From Bacteroidota bacterium (lineage in GTDB: Bacteria > Bacteroidota > Bacteroidia > Sphingobacteriales > Sphingobacteriaceae), in assembly GCA_018266915.1 (NCBI GenBank), contig JAFDZM010000014.1, forward strand, positions 1 to 34,119: DNA of 34,119 nt. The letters run 5' to 3'. The position numbers and the translations under genes are program-made. Below the pieces are notes generated by a model, which was not told the DNA's origin, made no database searches, and saw only the letters and a list, made by a program, of their open reading frames with translations. This document shows, one piece after another, positions 7,426-14,689 of this stretch (positions are counted from its first letter, which is position 1; each line of letters opens with the position of its first letter).

Positions 7426-8136
7426 TTATGCAGTAAATTTATAACCGATACCGTATAACGATTTAATATAATCGTTGCAATTGGCATCCATTAACTTTTT
7501 GCGCAGGTTCTTTATGTGGGTATAAATAAAATCGTAATGATCGTGCACATCCATTTCATCGCCCCACAAATGTTCGGCAATGGCATTCTTTGATATTACC
7601 TTGCCCTTATTGGCGATAAAGTAAAGCAGCATGTCGAACTCTTTACGGGTAAGGGTCAGACTGACCCCATTTATGTCAACACTTCTTCCGTGCAGATCGA
7701 CAGATATCTCATTGAAGATTATAATGTTGTTGCTACTGAAAGTTTTGCGCCGGTAAACGGCTTCTACTCTTGCCTTTAATTCGGCCAGGTGAAATGGCTT
7801 GGTTAAATAATCATCGGCTCCGATATTGAGGGCTTTTATTTTGTCATCGAGTGAGCCTTTTGCCGAAATGATCAGCACAGACTCATTTCTCATATTATTT
7901 CTCAGGAAATCAAGCACGGCAAAGCCTTCGCCATCGGGCAATCCAATGTCGAGCAATACACAATCGTAAACATAATCAGATAATTTGCCGATAGCACATT
8001 TTAACGAACCGCAGCATTCGCAAATGTTGCCATCCCCGTTCAGGTAATCAGCTATGTTCTGGCGAAGCCCTGCTTCGTCTTCTATAATTAAAAATTTCAA
8101 TTGCTTCAGATTAGGATCAATCCCTCCAACCAACAA
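7426..8136 (-). CDS. OmpR-family response regulator
   Basis: About 236 residues. Receiver domain (about 13-125): FLIIEDE at the N-terminus, phosphoacceptor aspartate 63 in LLDIGLPDGEG, serine 91 (SAKG) and lysine 113 (TKPF). The winged-helix DNA-binding domain (about 140-232) contains LTRKEFDMLLYFIANKGKVISKNAIAEHLWG and ends YGIGYKF. The start is uncertain: the open frame begins after a TGA and has no ATG before the receiver; TTG at 8136, CTG at 8109 and TTG at 8100 are options, with GGAGGG (8122-8127) between the first two. Oddity: cysteines 39, 41, 42, 47 and 59 cluster around the second strand of the receiver. It forms an operon with the kinase downstream and is divergent from the flavoprotein at 8261. 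Confidence 0.9.
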   Translation of the reverse strand: MLVGGIDPNLKQLKFLIIEDEAGLRQNIADYLNGDGNICECCGSLKCAIGKLSDYVYDCVLLDIGLPDGEGFAVLDFLRNNMRNESVLIISAKGSLDDKIKALNIGADDYLTKPFHLAELKARVEAVYRRKTFSSNNIIIFNEISVDLHGRSVDINGVSLTLTRKEFDMLLYFIANKGKVISKNAIAEHLWGDEMDVHDHYDFIYTHIKNLRKKLMDANCNDYIKSLYGIGYKFTA

Positions 8137-8210
8137 GTTTACAAATCAATTCTGTTTTTAAAATGAAGTTACACTTTCCGAACTTTTGTATGGAATAATT
8201 GTTGTTCAAG

Positions 8211-8240
8211 TTGTTATGTATCAAGGATGACTTAGCTTTG
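8211..8240 (+). promoter_or_regulatory. putative housekeeping promoter for the flavoprotein gene
   Basis: TTG at 8211-8213 is followed after 19 bases by TAGCTTTG (8233-8240), which matches the Bacteroidota consensus TTG...TAnnTTTG. The ATG of the reductase follows at 8261, giving a leader of about 14 bases. Confidence 0.5.
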
Positions 8241-8260
8241 TTCAATAAATCATCACGCTT

Positions 8261-8926
8261 ATGGATCATGTTGTAAAAATTATCTCGACAGAATATATTA
8301 CCCACGATGTAAAACATTTTGTTGTTGAAAGGCCGGCGGGTTTTGAATTTGTACCAGGCCATGCAACCGACTTGTCAATCAATGAAGAAGGATGGGAGGA
8401 TAATAAGCATCCATTCACTTTTACAGGTCTGGTGGGGGCTCCTCACCTGGAGTTTACGATCAAAATATATCCAAATCCGCAGGGTGTTACGCATCATTTG
8501 AGTGAATTAGGGCTGGGTAATGAATTGATCATCAGCGATCCCTGGGGGGCGATTGAATATAAAGGACCGGGCTATTTTATAGCGGGTGGAGCGGGCATCA
8601 CTCCCTTTATTGCCATACTGAGGGATTTATACAAGGATGGAAAAGTTGCTGATAATGTATTATTCTTCTCCAACAAAACGGATAAGGACATCATTCTGAA
8701 AGAAGAACTTGAATTGATGCTTGGGAAAAATGCTCATTTTACCATAACCCGCCAAAAAGATAGCCAGTACGACCAGCGTAAGATCAATAGTGATTTTTTA
8801 AAGGCAGAAGTGAAGGATTTCAGTAAAAAATTTTATGTATGCGGGCCTGACGAGATGGTACAAGAAATCAACGGGATATTAGTTAAGCTTGGTGCGCAAG
8901 CTGATGCAGTTGTGTTTGAAAAATAA
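8261..8926 (+). CDS. FAD/NAD(P)H-dependent ferredoxin-reductase-like flavoprotein
   Basis: A 221-residue protein of the ferredoxin-NADP reductase fold. Residues 1-95 form the FAD-binding barrel; HPFTFT (50-55) stands where most relatives have RxYS/T. Residues 104-221 form the NAD(P) domain with GGAGITPF (109-116) and the closing CGPDEMV (195-200). There is no iron-sulfur or haem domain, so it needs a separate electron partner. No signal peptide: cytoplasmic. It likely moves electrons from NAD(P)H to a ferredoxin, flavodoxin or oxygenase component, but no partner lies nearby. It is divergent from the two-component system, which could regulate it. Confidence 0.85.
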   Translation: MDHVVKIISTEYITHDVKHFVVERPAGFEFVPGHATDLSINEEGWEDNKHPFTFTGLVGAPHLEFTIKIYPNPQGVTHHLSELGLGNELIISDPWGAIEYKGPGYFIAGGAGITPFIAILRDLYKDGKVADNVLFFSNKTDKDIILKEELELMLGKNAHFTITRQKDSQYDQRKINSDFLKAEVKDFSKKFYVCGPDEMVQEINGILVKLGAQADAVVFEK

Positions 8927-8945
8927 AAACTCCTCCCCCGGAATC

Positions 8946-9030
8946 CTACCGTGTACCCCCAAGTATATCTCCTATGAAACGCAGCTCCTAAAGGAGCAGT
9001 TTTAAGAAATAACTTATAGGTACACGGTAG
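8946..9030. repeat. REP-like palindromic element
   Basis: The outer arms CTACCGTGTACC (8946-8957) and GGTACACGGTAG (9019-9030) are perfect 12-base inverted repeats. At the centre, GCTCCTAAAGGAGC (8984-8997) forms a second hairpin. The central GCTCC....GGAGC word recurs at 15332-15345. The layout fits an intergenic REP/BIME-type mobile palindrome mobilised by tyrosine REP transposases, or a terminator of the gene ending at 8926. No transposase is present here. The rest of the gap up to 9187 shows no gene. Confidence 0.55.
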
Positions 9031-9187
9031 CTAAATTTAGAGGAAGGTATCGCACAAGCCCATTTTTGATATTAAACAAAATGCCAAAGCGTAAGTCATT
9101 TTCCCCTTAATAATGACAACAAAGCAGTATTGATCTGCCATTTTGTGCCTAAAAATCAACGGGTTTGTTTTTTGTGGGCGTTCCGTT

Positions 9188-10108
9188 ATGGATTCATACT
9201 CACAAATAATTATTAATGCCGTTGAAAAACTGCGCACTTCTGTGGTAAAGATCGAACAGTATGCTATGAATGAAGGGCGCGAGGCAGTAACCGGTACGGG
9301 TACCGGGTTTTTATTTTCATCCGATGGTTATTTGTTTACCAATAGCCACGTAGTAAAAAAAGCAAAACACTTACGAACCATATTGTATGACGGGAGCATA
9401 CACCACGCCGCACTGATAGGGGAAGATCCTTACACCGACCTCGCTATTTTAAAGATCGATGCAATTGATTACGCACCAGCTATTCTGGGAGATTCCGATG
9501 ATTTACAAATCGGTCAATTAGCCATTGCCATAGGTAACCCACTTGGGTTTCAGCATACGGTTACTGCTGGCGTTGTCAGCGCTTTAGGGCGAACCCTGAG
9601 CAGCGAGACCGGCGTCAGTATGGATAGCATGATTCAAACCGATGCATCATTAAACCCCGGCAACTCCGGTGGACCGCTTATCAATGCAGATGGAGAAGTA
9701 ATTGGTGTAAACACGGCAATGATCCGTGGAGCGCAAGGATTGTGTTTTGCTATTAGCATCAATACAGCTAAATCGGTAGCCGATCACCTGATACGCTATG
9801 GCAAAGTAAAGCGTGCTTATATCGGGGCAAGTTTGCAGCAGGTTGGGTTGGTGCCTAAGCTGCGTACCATTCATCATTTAAAAAATCAGCAGGCGCTGTT
9901 CATTACTCAGGTTGAAGATAATAGTCCCGCAGACAAAGGAGGTTTACTAAGCGGCGACATTATTTATGCCTTTAATGATAAGATGATAGAAACCTCAGAC
10001 CAACTGTTCAAGATGCTTACCGGTGATAAGGTAGGACAATTTCAATATGTAAGTGTTCTGCGCAATAACCAGAAGAAGGAGCTGAGAGTAACCCCGGCAG
10101 AACGGTAA
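9188..10108 (+). CDS. HtrA/DegP-like serine protease with one PDZ domain, no signal peptide
   Basis: A 306-residue protein counted from ATG 9188; a longer frame from TTG 9143 adds 15 residues that do not look like a family N-terminus. The trypsin-like domain (about 15-205) keeps the catalytic triad: histidine 54 (TNSHVV), aspartate 84 (DLAILK) and serine 160 (NPGNSGGPL). A PDZ domain (about 215-303) ends the protein (FITQVEDNSPADKGGLLSGDIIYAF). No signal peptide or membrane anchor is seen, unlike the usual periplasmic HtrA. This suggests a cytoplasmic protease/chaperone or export by another route. It is a single gene, followed by an inverted repeat. Confidence 0.9.
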   Translation: MDSYSQIIINAVEKLRTSVVKIEQYAMNEGREAVTGTGTGFLFSSDGYLFTNSHVVKKAKHLRTILYDGSIHHAALIGEDPYTDLAILKIDAIDYAPAILGDSDDLQIGQLAIAIGNPLGFQHTVTAGVVSALGRTLSSETGVSMDSMIQTDASLNPGNSGGPLINADGEVIGVNTAMIRGAQGLCFAISINTAKSVADHLIRYGKVKRAYIGASLQQVGLVPKLRTIHHLKNQQALFITQVEDNSPADKGGLLSGDIIYAFNDKMIETSDQLFKMLTGDKVGQFQYVSVLRNNQKKELRVTPAER

Positions 10109-10133
10109 GCATAGCTCTGTGAACTTTGTGCCT

Positions 10134-10180
10134 TTCTCAGTGTCCCCTGTGGTTAATTTTACCACGGAGGACGCTGAGAA
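10134..10180. terminator. imperfect hairpin after the HtrA-like gene
   Basis: TTCTCAGTGTCCCCTGTGGT (10134-10153) pairs with ACCACGGAGGACGCTGAGAA (10161-10180) at 17 of 20 positions, with TTAATTT in the loop. It lies between convergent genes (HtrA ends 10108, DUF4242 ends 10202). The arm sequence resembles a dispersed repeat often seen in Bacteroidota intergenic DNA. Confidence 0.65.
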
Positions 10181-10201
10181 TTAACCAGAGAGACCGGGTT
10201 A

Positions 10202-10483
10202 TTACTTTAACAAATTGCTGGTCAATGGGTCGATGATGGTTTTTACTTCCGATACCGTATTGATCGGAAAGTTTCCCAGGCGTGCATGTTCACGTATCAC
10301 TTCTTCGCTTTCGGCTATATGTACGCAGTAAAGCTTATCGTCGGTAACATATGACTGTATCCAGTAATAAGGTTTACCTATTTGCTGAACAACATCGCAG
10401 GATAATTGAGAAATGGCCTGTAATTCTTCCGGTGAAAGATTTCCGGCTCCCGGTAAAATTCTTTCTATTACAAATTTTTTCAT
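10202..10483 (-). CDS. DUF4242 protein, single domain, cytoplasmic
   Basis: A 93-residue ferredoxin-like alpha/beta protein: MKKFVIERILPGAGNLSPEELQAISQLS...KPYYWIQSYVTDDKLYCVHIAESEEVIREHARLGNFPINTVSEVKTIIDP. The strand-helix-strand order with a WxQSYVTDDKxYCVH strand and the EHARLGNFPxNxxxEV helix is typical of DUF4242 (SCO4226-type nickel-binding proteins). No signal peptide. It is the downstream gene of the LuxR-type regulator on the same strand (96-base gap), and that gap carries an ATAGGGA/TCCCTAT palindrome. The related exported two-domain DUF4242 protein lies on the other side of the regulator. Metal binding has been described for one family member; whether it holds here is not known. 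Confidence 0.85.
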   Translation of the reverse strand: MKKFVIERILPGAGNLSPEELQAISQLSCDVVQQIGKPYYWIQSYVTDDKLYCVHIAESEEVIREHARLGNFPINTVSEVKTIIDPLTSNLLK

Positions 10484-10537
10484 GCTGGTAATTTTTAATG
10501 ATCGCTAATAACAACAAAATTAAATCCGTGCCTCTAA

Positions 10538-10585
10538 CCCGACTATAGGGATATTCCCTATTTAACGGGTATCAACACCCTATTT
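10538..10585 (-). promoter_or_regulatory. palindromic operator-like motif before the DUF4242 gene
   Basis: ATAGGGA-TAT-TCCCTAT (10545-10561) is a 7-base perfect inverted repeat. Read on the plus strand, CCCTATTT occurs at 10556-10563 and again at 10578-10585, exactly 22 bases apart (two turns). CCCGACT (10538-10544) lies on the gene-proximal side. The same CCCGACT...CCCTAT order recurs at 13257-13283, before the regulator gene. The position is 55 to 100 bases upstream of the ATG at 10483. The obvious candidate binder is the LuxR-type regulator. Confidence 0.45.
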
Positions 10586-13150
10586 TATAATTTCAAGGTG
10601 GATGGCTTCATTTACAGCCTTTACCCTCGAGTTTACGTCCAGTTTAAAAAGAATAGATGTAATATGATGATCCACCGTTTTAGCCGATATAAAAAGACGA
10701 TCGGCTATTTCCTTATTCTGCATCCCTTCCTTCAGTAGTTTCAAAACATCCACTTCGCGTTCAGTTAAACGCGCCGCATTTGATTTGGTGGTTTCACGCA
10801 TCCCTCTGGGAATGCTTTTAATTCCGGAGGCACGCATTTCCATTTTCAATTTTTCGTATACAGCAGTAGCACCTAATTCCTGTACTATACCAATTGCTTT
10901 CTTTTTATCTTCCTCACTCCCCTCAAATAGCGCTAAAGCCTGCTCATACGGGCAACCCAGTGCTTCCCACCGGCTTGCATCGTTATAGCTGTTGTGCAAC
11001 GCATGGAACGGGGCATATTTTTTCCTGGCTTTTAATAGCCAGTAAGTAAACTCATTATCCATATCGGCATCACCCGCCTGCTCCAGCGTTGTGATGGCAA
11101 AATCAACAGTTATGTAATCCGTTAATACTTTGCCTGTAATCCATTCATATTCCAGCAGGGCTGCCAGTACGGGAATAATCCTTTGCAGCTCCATTGTACC
11201 AAAGGCTTTTGCCTTTGCTTCTGTTAAAAGCTGTAAGACATCCGTATCACCACGACGCATTTTTATGGTAGCGACGATGGCCATAGCACCGACCTTAAAA
11301 ATAGTCCCCTGGTTGGTGTTATTGATCAGGTTATCGGCAATGTGATAAGCTTCGGCCCATTGCCCTGTTTCCAATTTTAACCGGGCCATATATCCCGATA
11401 AGTGATTCATCCACGAATCCATATCTTTTTCTTCACAATACCTTAAACCGGTACATAATATATCTTTTGCAAAAACATAATCCTTGAGCAGTATTCCATT
11501 ACAACCAAGGTTAGAATAAGCCCGCGCAGCGTGCTCGTGAAAGGCGTTTTTTAACGCGATATCCAGGCTTTGCTGTAACAGATGAAGTCCTTCCTTCCGG
11601 GTCGGGGCCATCCGCATTTTTACAGTACCTACATTGTTTAGTGCATGCGAAAGAATTTCTTCATCTCCCAATTTTTTGGCTATCAGCATGGCCTTTTCTC
11701 CCCAATATACTGCCTCCGGGTACTGGCAGTAGATCATGGTTAATTGCGATAGGTTGCTGTAAGCCATCGCTTTGGCTTTTGAGTCAGGCTGATCTTCCAA
11801 TAACTCGATAGCCTGCCGGGCAAAACTCTCCGCCTGTTTGCGGTTGCCATCAACCCAACCCAGCCTTGATAAAGACCGCATACAATCTGCAGCCCGTTCT
11901 TTATTGTCATCTCCTTCCCAAAGCTTAAGCGAACGGTTCATGTAAATGATAGCATCCTTATGCTTGTTAATGAGATAGCACTCATAGGCGTAACCTTCAT
12001 ACAACTCATGCAATGTACCCTTATCATTCCCCTGGTAATATTCTATTGCCGAGAAATACAATTTAGCCGATTCAATGTGGGCCCCAATGCAGGAAGCCCT
12101 CTTTGCTGCTATCACCGCATAATGGGTAACCAGTTCGTACTGGTTTGCATTTTTTGCATGATGGATGATGCGCTCGATCTCCTGTTTCTGCTCAAAATCC
12201 TTCAAAAACAGATCGAGTATACGTTTATTTAGCGATACCCTTAAGAGCGGCGATAAGGATGCTTCAATTGTTCTTCTGTATAGTTCATGTTTAAAAGATA
12301 TCCGTTCATTTTCGTGAAGCAGAATTCCTGACTCCAATGATAGCTCAACCGCCTCCACGCATGAAGGATCCATTCGCAAAAGATAGTCCGTTTCAAAGCC
12401 GGTTGGTTGTACCGATAGAAATTTCCATACTTCTTTAGTCTTGGCATTTTGCCGGTTAAAAACCGAAAGGATAGAATCTTTTACATTGTCTGGTACGCCG
12501 GCGCTATAACTCGCCAATATTTCGGTTACATAAAATGGATTGCCGCCTGAGATGCTGTAAACACTTTCGCCACTGTAGCCTTTTTCAGCGGCCAATGTTT
12601 CAACTGCGTTTTTCGATAAAGCTGTAATCTGTAAACGCGTAAAGATATCGCGGGGAAGCTGGCCAAACACATTACGCAGCGGATGCCCGGAAATGATCTC
12701 ATTGTCGCGGTAGGTGAGTAAAAAAAGGCAATGCAACTGGTTGATGCGCCGTGCCAGGAATTTGATGAAATCAAGCGTGCCTTCGTCGGCCCAATGTACA
12801 TCTTCAAAAATGAGGACGATAGATTCTTTTTGAGTGCTTAGCTCCTGCAGCAGGTTGACAAATAATTCTGTCCGGTCTTTCTTGTCCTTCACACGTTCCA
12901 TTACATCGCTTTGCATTTGCCAGGCAATGTCATAAAGCGGGGCTAACGGACGGGGGGTAAACAAGGCATCACAGGTTCCCTGCAATATTTTACAATCGTT
13001 TTTTACCCCATTGCAAAAGGCGCGCACGAGAGAAGTTTTGCCTATACCAGCCTCACCGCTTAATAAAAGACAGTGCCCGTCAGACTTCCGCGTATGGTCA
13101 AATCTGGTATGCAGTGTATGTAGAAAACCATCCCTTTCAATCAATTCCAT
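10580..13150 (-). CDS. large ATPase/TPR/LuxR transcription regulator (LAL/STAND type)
   Basis: An 856-residue regulator. The N-terminal AAA/STAND ATPase (about 1-300) has Walker A GEAGIGKT (32-39) and Walker B IVLIFEDVHWAD (111-122). The middle (about 330-770) is a helical TPR-like array (e.g. ALEHAAR... SNLGTVK and repeated A-x-x-x-G segments). The C-terminus (794-856) is a GerE/LuxR helix-turn-helix: RLTEREVDVLKLLKEGMQNKEIADRLFISAKTVDHHI. LAL-type regulators respond to a small molecule or protein bound by the TPR part, use ATP to assemble, then activate nearby promoters. It is divergent from the exported DUF4242 protein and cotranscribed with the small DUF4242 protein, so these are the likely targets. 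The ligand is unknown. Confidence 0.92.
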   Translation of the reverse strand: MELIERDGFLHTLHTRFDHTRKSDGHCLLLSGEAGIGKTSLVRAFCNGVKNDCKILQGTCDALFTPRPLAPLYDIAWQMQSDVMERVKDKKDRTELFVNLLQELSTQKESIVLIFEDVHWADEGTLDFIKFLARRINQLHCLFLLTYRDNEIISGHPLRNVFGQLPRDIFTRLQITALSKNAVETLAAEKGYSGESVYSISGGNPFYVTEILASYSAGVPDNVKDSILSVFNRQNAKTKEVWKFLSVQPTGFETDYLLRMDPSCVEAVELSLESGILLHENERISFKHELYRRTIEASLSPLLRVSLNKRILDLFLKDFEQKQEIERIIHHAKNANQYELVTHYAVIAAKRASCIGAHIESAKLYFSAIEYYQGNDKGTLHELYEGYAYECYLINKHKDAIIYMNRSLKLWEGDDNKERAADCMRSLSRLGWVDGNRKQAESFARQAIELLEDQPDSKAKAMAYSNLSQLTMIYCQYPEAVYWGEKAMLIAKKLGDEEILSHALNNVGTVKMRMAPTRKEGLHLLQQSLDIALKNAFHEHAARAYSNLGCNGILLKDYVFAKDILCTGLRYCEEKDMDSWMNHLSGYMARLKLETGQWAEAYHIADNLINNTNQGTIFKVGAMAIVATIKMRRGDTDVLQLLTEAKAKAFGTMELQRIIPVLAALLEYEWITGKVLTDYITVDFAITTLEQAGDADMDNEFTYWLLKARKKYAPFHALHNSYNDASRWEALGCPYEQALALFEGSEEDKKKAIGIVQELGATAVYEKLKMEMRASGIKSIPRGMRETTKSNAARLTEREVDVLKLLKEGMQNKEIADRLFISAKTVDHHITSILFKLDVNSRVKAVNEAIHLEIIK

Positions 13151-13256
13151 ATTTGCCAGTATAAATATGATTTTTTAATAAGGTGGGGTGCCTCTTATTT
13201 TACTGTAATGCTTCTGTTAATCAATAAAATACAGCATAGTAAATATACCGCATTAT

Positions 13257-13348
13257 CCCGACTCATGGTAATGAATACCCTATATTTTTTAGCGATACAT
13301 ATTATTCCCCATAGAAAAATAAGGCGTAGATAAGATTAATATAGGGTA
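13257..13348. promoter_or_regulatory. candidate operators in the divergent regulator/DUF4242 gap
   Basis: Within the 275-base divergent gap 13151-13425, TACCCTATATT (13276-13286) and AATATAGGGTA (13338-13348) are perfect 11-base inverted repeats 51 bases apart. CCCGACT (13257-13263) precedes the first, as it does at 10538. The arms carry the same CCCTAT/ATAGGG word as the palindrome before the other DUF4242 gene. One arm faces the regulator gene, the other faces the exported DUF4242 gene (78 bases from its ATG). No other gene is seen in the gap. Confidence 0.45.
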
Positions 13349-13425
13349 AAAGTCTGACATCCCACTTTAGTTTTCAGGAGACCTTTGTGTAAGAAAATCA
13401 TTTGATCACTTTAATCCAACGAATC

Positions 13426-14031
13426 ATGAAAAAGGTATTACTTATAGCAACATTTATAGTTGCTGCATTCTCAGGCAAACTTTATGCACAATCAGGCCCT
13501 TCAAACAATTTGTACCTCGATGTACACCATTTCGGACCGGGCAAAGTAAAATTTGAAGACGTTGAAAAAGCCCACGCCAAAGACCTGGCCACCGAAAAGA
13601 AATTTGGCGTACAATTTATTAAGTATTGGGTTGACGAAGCTGATGGTAATGTATACTGCCTGTCTTCTGCTCCTGATTCTGGCGCTATCCGTAAAACCCA
13701 CGCACAGGCACACGGCCTTTTGCCCGATCAGATCTACCTGGTAGATGCCGGTAAGGAATCATCTGAAATAAACGGCGCCAATTATTTCCTGGATATCCAT
13801 CACCTCGGTGCAGGAAAAGTTACTGCTAAGGATGTTGCTGCAGCCCATCAAAAAGACCTGGCAGTTGAAAAGAAATACGGTGTGAATTTTATCAATTACT
13901 GGGTAAATGAAAAAGACGGAGTAGTTGTATGTTTTTCACAAGCTCCTGATCCAAACGCGATAGTTCAAACACATAAAGAAGCACATGGCTTGGTTCCCGA
14001 TCAGATCGAACAAGTAAAACAGGGACAATAA
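13426..14031 (+). CDS. exported tandem DUF4242 protein
   Basis: 201 residues from ATG 13426 (a longer frame from 13402 lacks a signal-peptide-like start). Signal peptide MKKVLLIATFIVAAFSGKLYAQ, then two copies of a DUF4242-type domain: LYLDVHHFGPGKV...AHAKDL...YGV/FGVQFIKYWVDEADGNVYCLSSAPD...THAQAHGLLPDQI and FLDIHHLGAGKV...AHQKDL...YGVNFINYWVNEKDGVVVCFSQAPD...THKEAHGLVPDQI. The copies match closely along their length, so it is an internal duplication. Each copy has HH near the first strand and a conserved AHxxDL and THxxAHGL; these histidines are candidate metal ligands. It is divergent from the LuxR-type regulator and is followed by a strong terminator. Confidence 0.88.
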   Translation: MKKVLLIATFIVAAFSGKLYAQSGPSNNLYLDVHHFGPGKVKFEDVEKAHAKDLATEKKFGVQFIKYWVDEADGNVYCLSSAPDSGAIRKTHAQAHGLLPDQIYLVDAGKESSEINGANYFLDIHHLGAGKVTAKDVAAAHQKDLAVEKKYGVNFINYWVNEKDGVVVCFSQAPDPNAIVQTHKEAHGLVPDQIEQVKQGQ

Positions 14032-14054
14032 AAATCAATTTTTGAATATTAACA

Positions 14055-14080
14055 AAGAAGGCCCGAAACCGGGCCTTCTT
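14055..14080. terminator. bidirectional terminator
   Basis: AAGAAGGCCC (14055-14064) and GGGCCTTCTT (14071-14080) form a perfect 10-base stem with a GAAACC loop. It sits between the convergent genes ending at 14031 and 14108 and can serve both, with A/T-rich ends on each side. Confidence 0.85.
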
Positions 14081-14107
14081 CATACAAAACAAAACAATAA
14101 TCACCCT

Positions 14108-14530
14108 TTATTTAAATGAGGTTTCCACCTTCGTTATTTTCCATCCGGCGCCAACGGGTTCAGCAGTAATTACATCGGTACGGGTGTAATCAGCATATTT
14201 CATATCCACTTTCATCACTTTCTTCTGATCATCGTCCTGCATAACCGTTTTGGTGCACTGGCAATCCTGCTCTATATTGGCATTTGCTTGTAACCCATCC
14301 ATAATTTGTGCTTTGGTTAAGGTATTTACACGTTCGCCGCGTTTCATCAGGAATTGTGCATCATCATCTATCGCATCACTTACACCATTCAGTTTACCGT
14401 GAACTATTGCATTTAAGTAGGTATCGATAACTTCGTCTTTAGAATTTCCGTGACCTGTTGGTGCAGCCTGAGAGATGCCGCACACGAATAATAAAGCCAG
14501 TCCCATCATCATTGCTTTAAGCGTTTTCAT
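14108..14530 (-). CDS. exported NTF2-like (lumazine-binding/SnoaL-type) protein
   Basis: A 140-residue protein with signal peptide MKTLKAMMMGLALLFVCGISQAAP. The rest is a small cone-shaped NTF2-like fold: an N-terminal helix (DEVIDTYLNAIVHGKLNGVSDAIDDDAQFLMKRG), a KAQIMDGL turn and paired strands ending WKITKVETSF. The fold is common in Bacteroidota periplasmic proteins of the putative lumazine-binding group; function usually unknown. It is alone on its strand, sharing its terminator with the exported DUF4242 gene. An ECF-type promoter lies upstream (14569-14598), so it belongs to an extracytoplasmic stress regulon, possibly that of the sigma factor at 5486. Confidence 0.8.
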   Translation of the reverse strand: MKTLKAMMMGLALLFVCGISQAAPTGHGNSKDEVIDTYLNAIVHGKLNGVSDAIDDDAQFLMKRGERVNTLTKAQIMDGLQANANIEQDCQCTKTVMQDDDQKKVMKVDMKYADYTRTDVITAEPVGAGWKITKVETSFK

Positions 14531-14568
14531 AAATTTGGTATTTGAGGTTAAAATTTGATTTATATCTA

Positions 14569-14598
14569 TAAGACAGGGGTACCTATAGCTTCGTTACA
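14569..14598 (-). promoter_or_regulatory. putative ECF-type promoter before the NTF2-like gene
   Basis: On the minus strand TGTAACG (14598-14592) is followed after 17 bases by GTCTTA (14574-14569). The ATG is at 14530. This is the same architecture as the promoter of the sigma operon (TGTAACC, 16 bases, GTCTC) and a usual Bacteroidota ECF pattern. Confidence 0.55.
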
Positions 14599-14653
14599 CC
14601 AAAAAGCCGCAAAAAAGCCATTTTAACAAACATTTAACATTCCTTACAATGCT

Positions 14654-14681
14654 TTGACATTTTGAGATATTGACTAATTTG
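14654..14681 (+). promoter_or_regulatory. possible promoter of the YdeI-like gene
   Basis: TTG (14654-14656) in CTTTGACA is followed after 18 bases by TAATTTG (14675-14681), one base short of the TAnnTTTG consensus. The ATG is at 14690, so the leader would be very short. Confidence 0.3.
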
Positions 14682-14689
14682 CACTCACC

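Noticed and set aside
8117..8362. 81-residue minus-strand frame over the promoter region of the flavoprotein
   Set aside because: It overlaps both flanking genes, its translation is Asn/Lys-rich without a motif, and the promoter evidence occupies the same bases.
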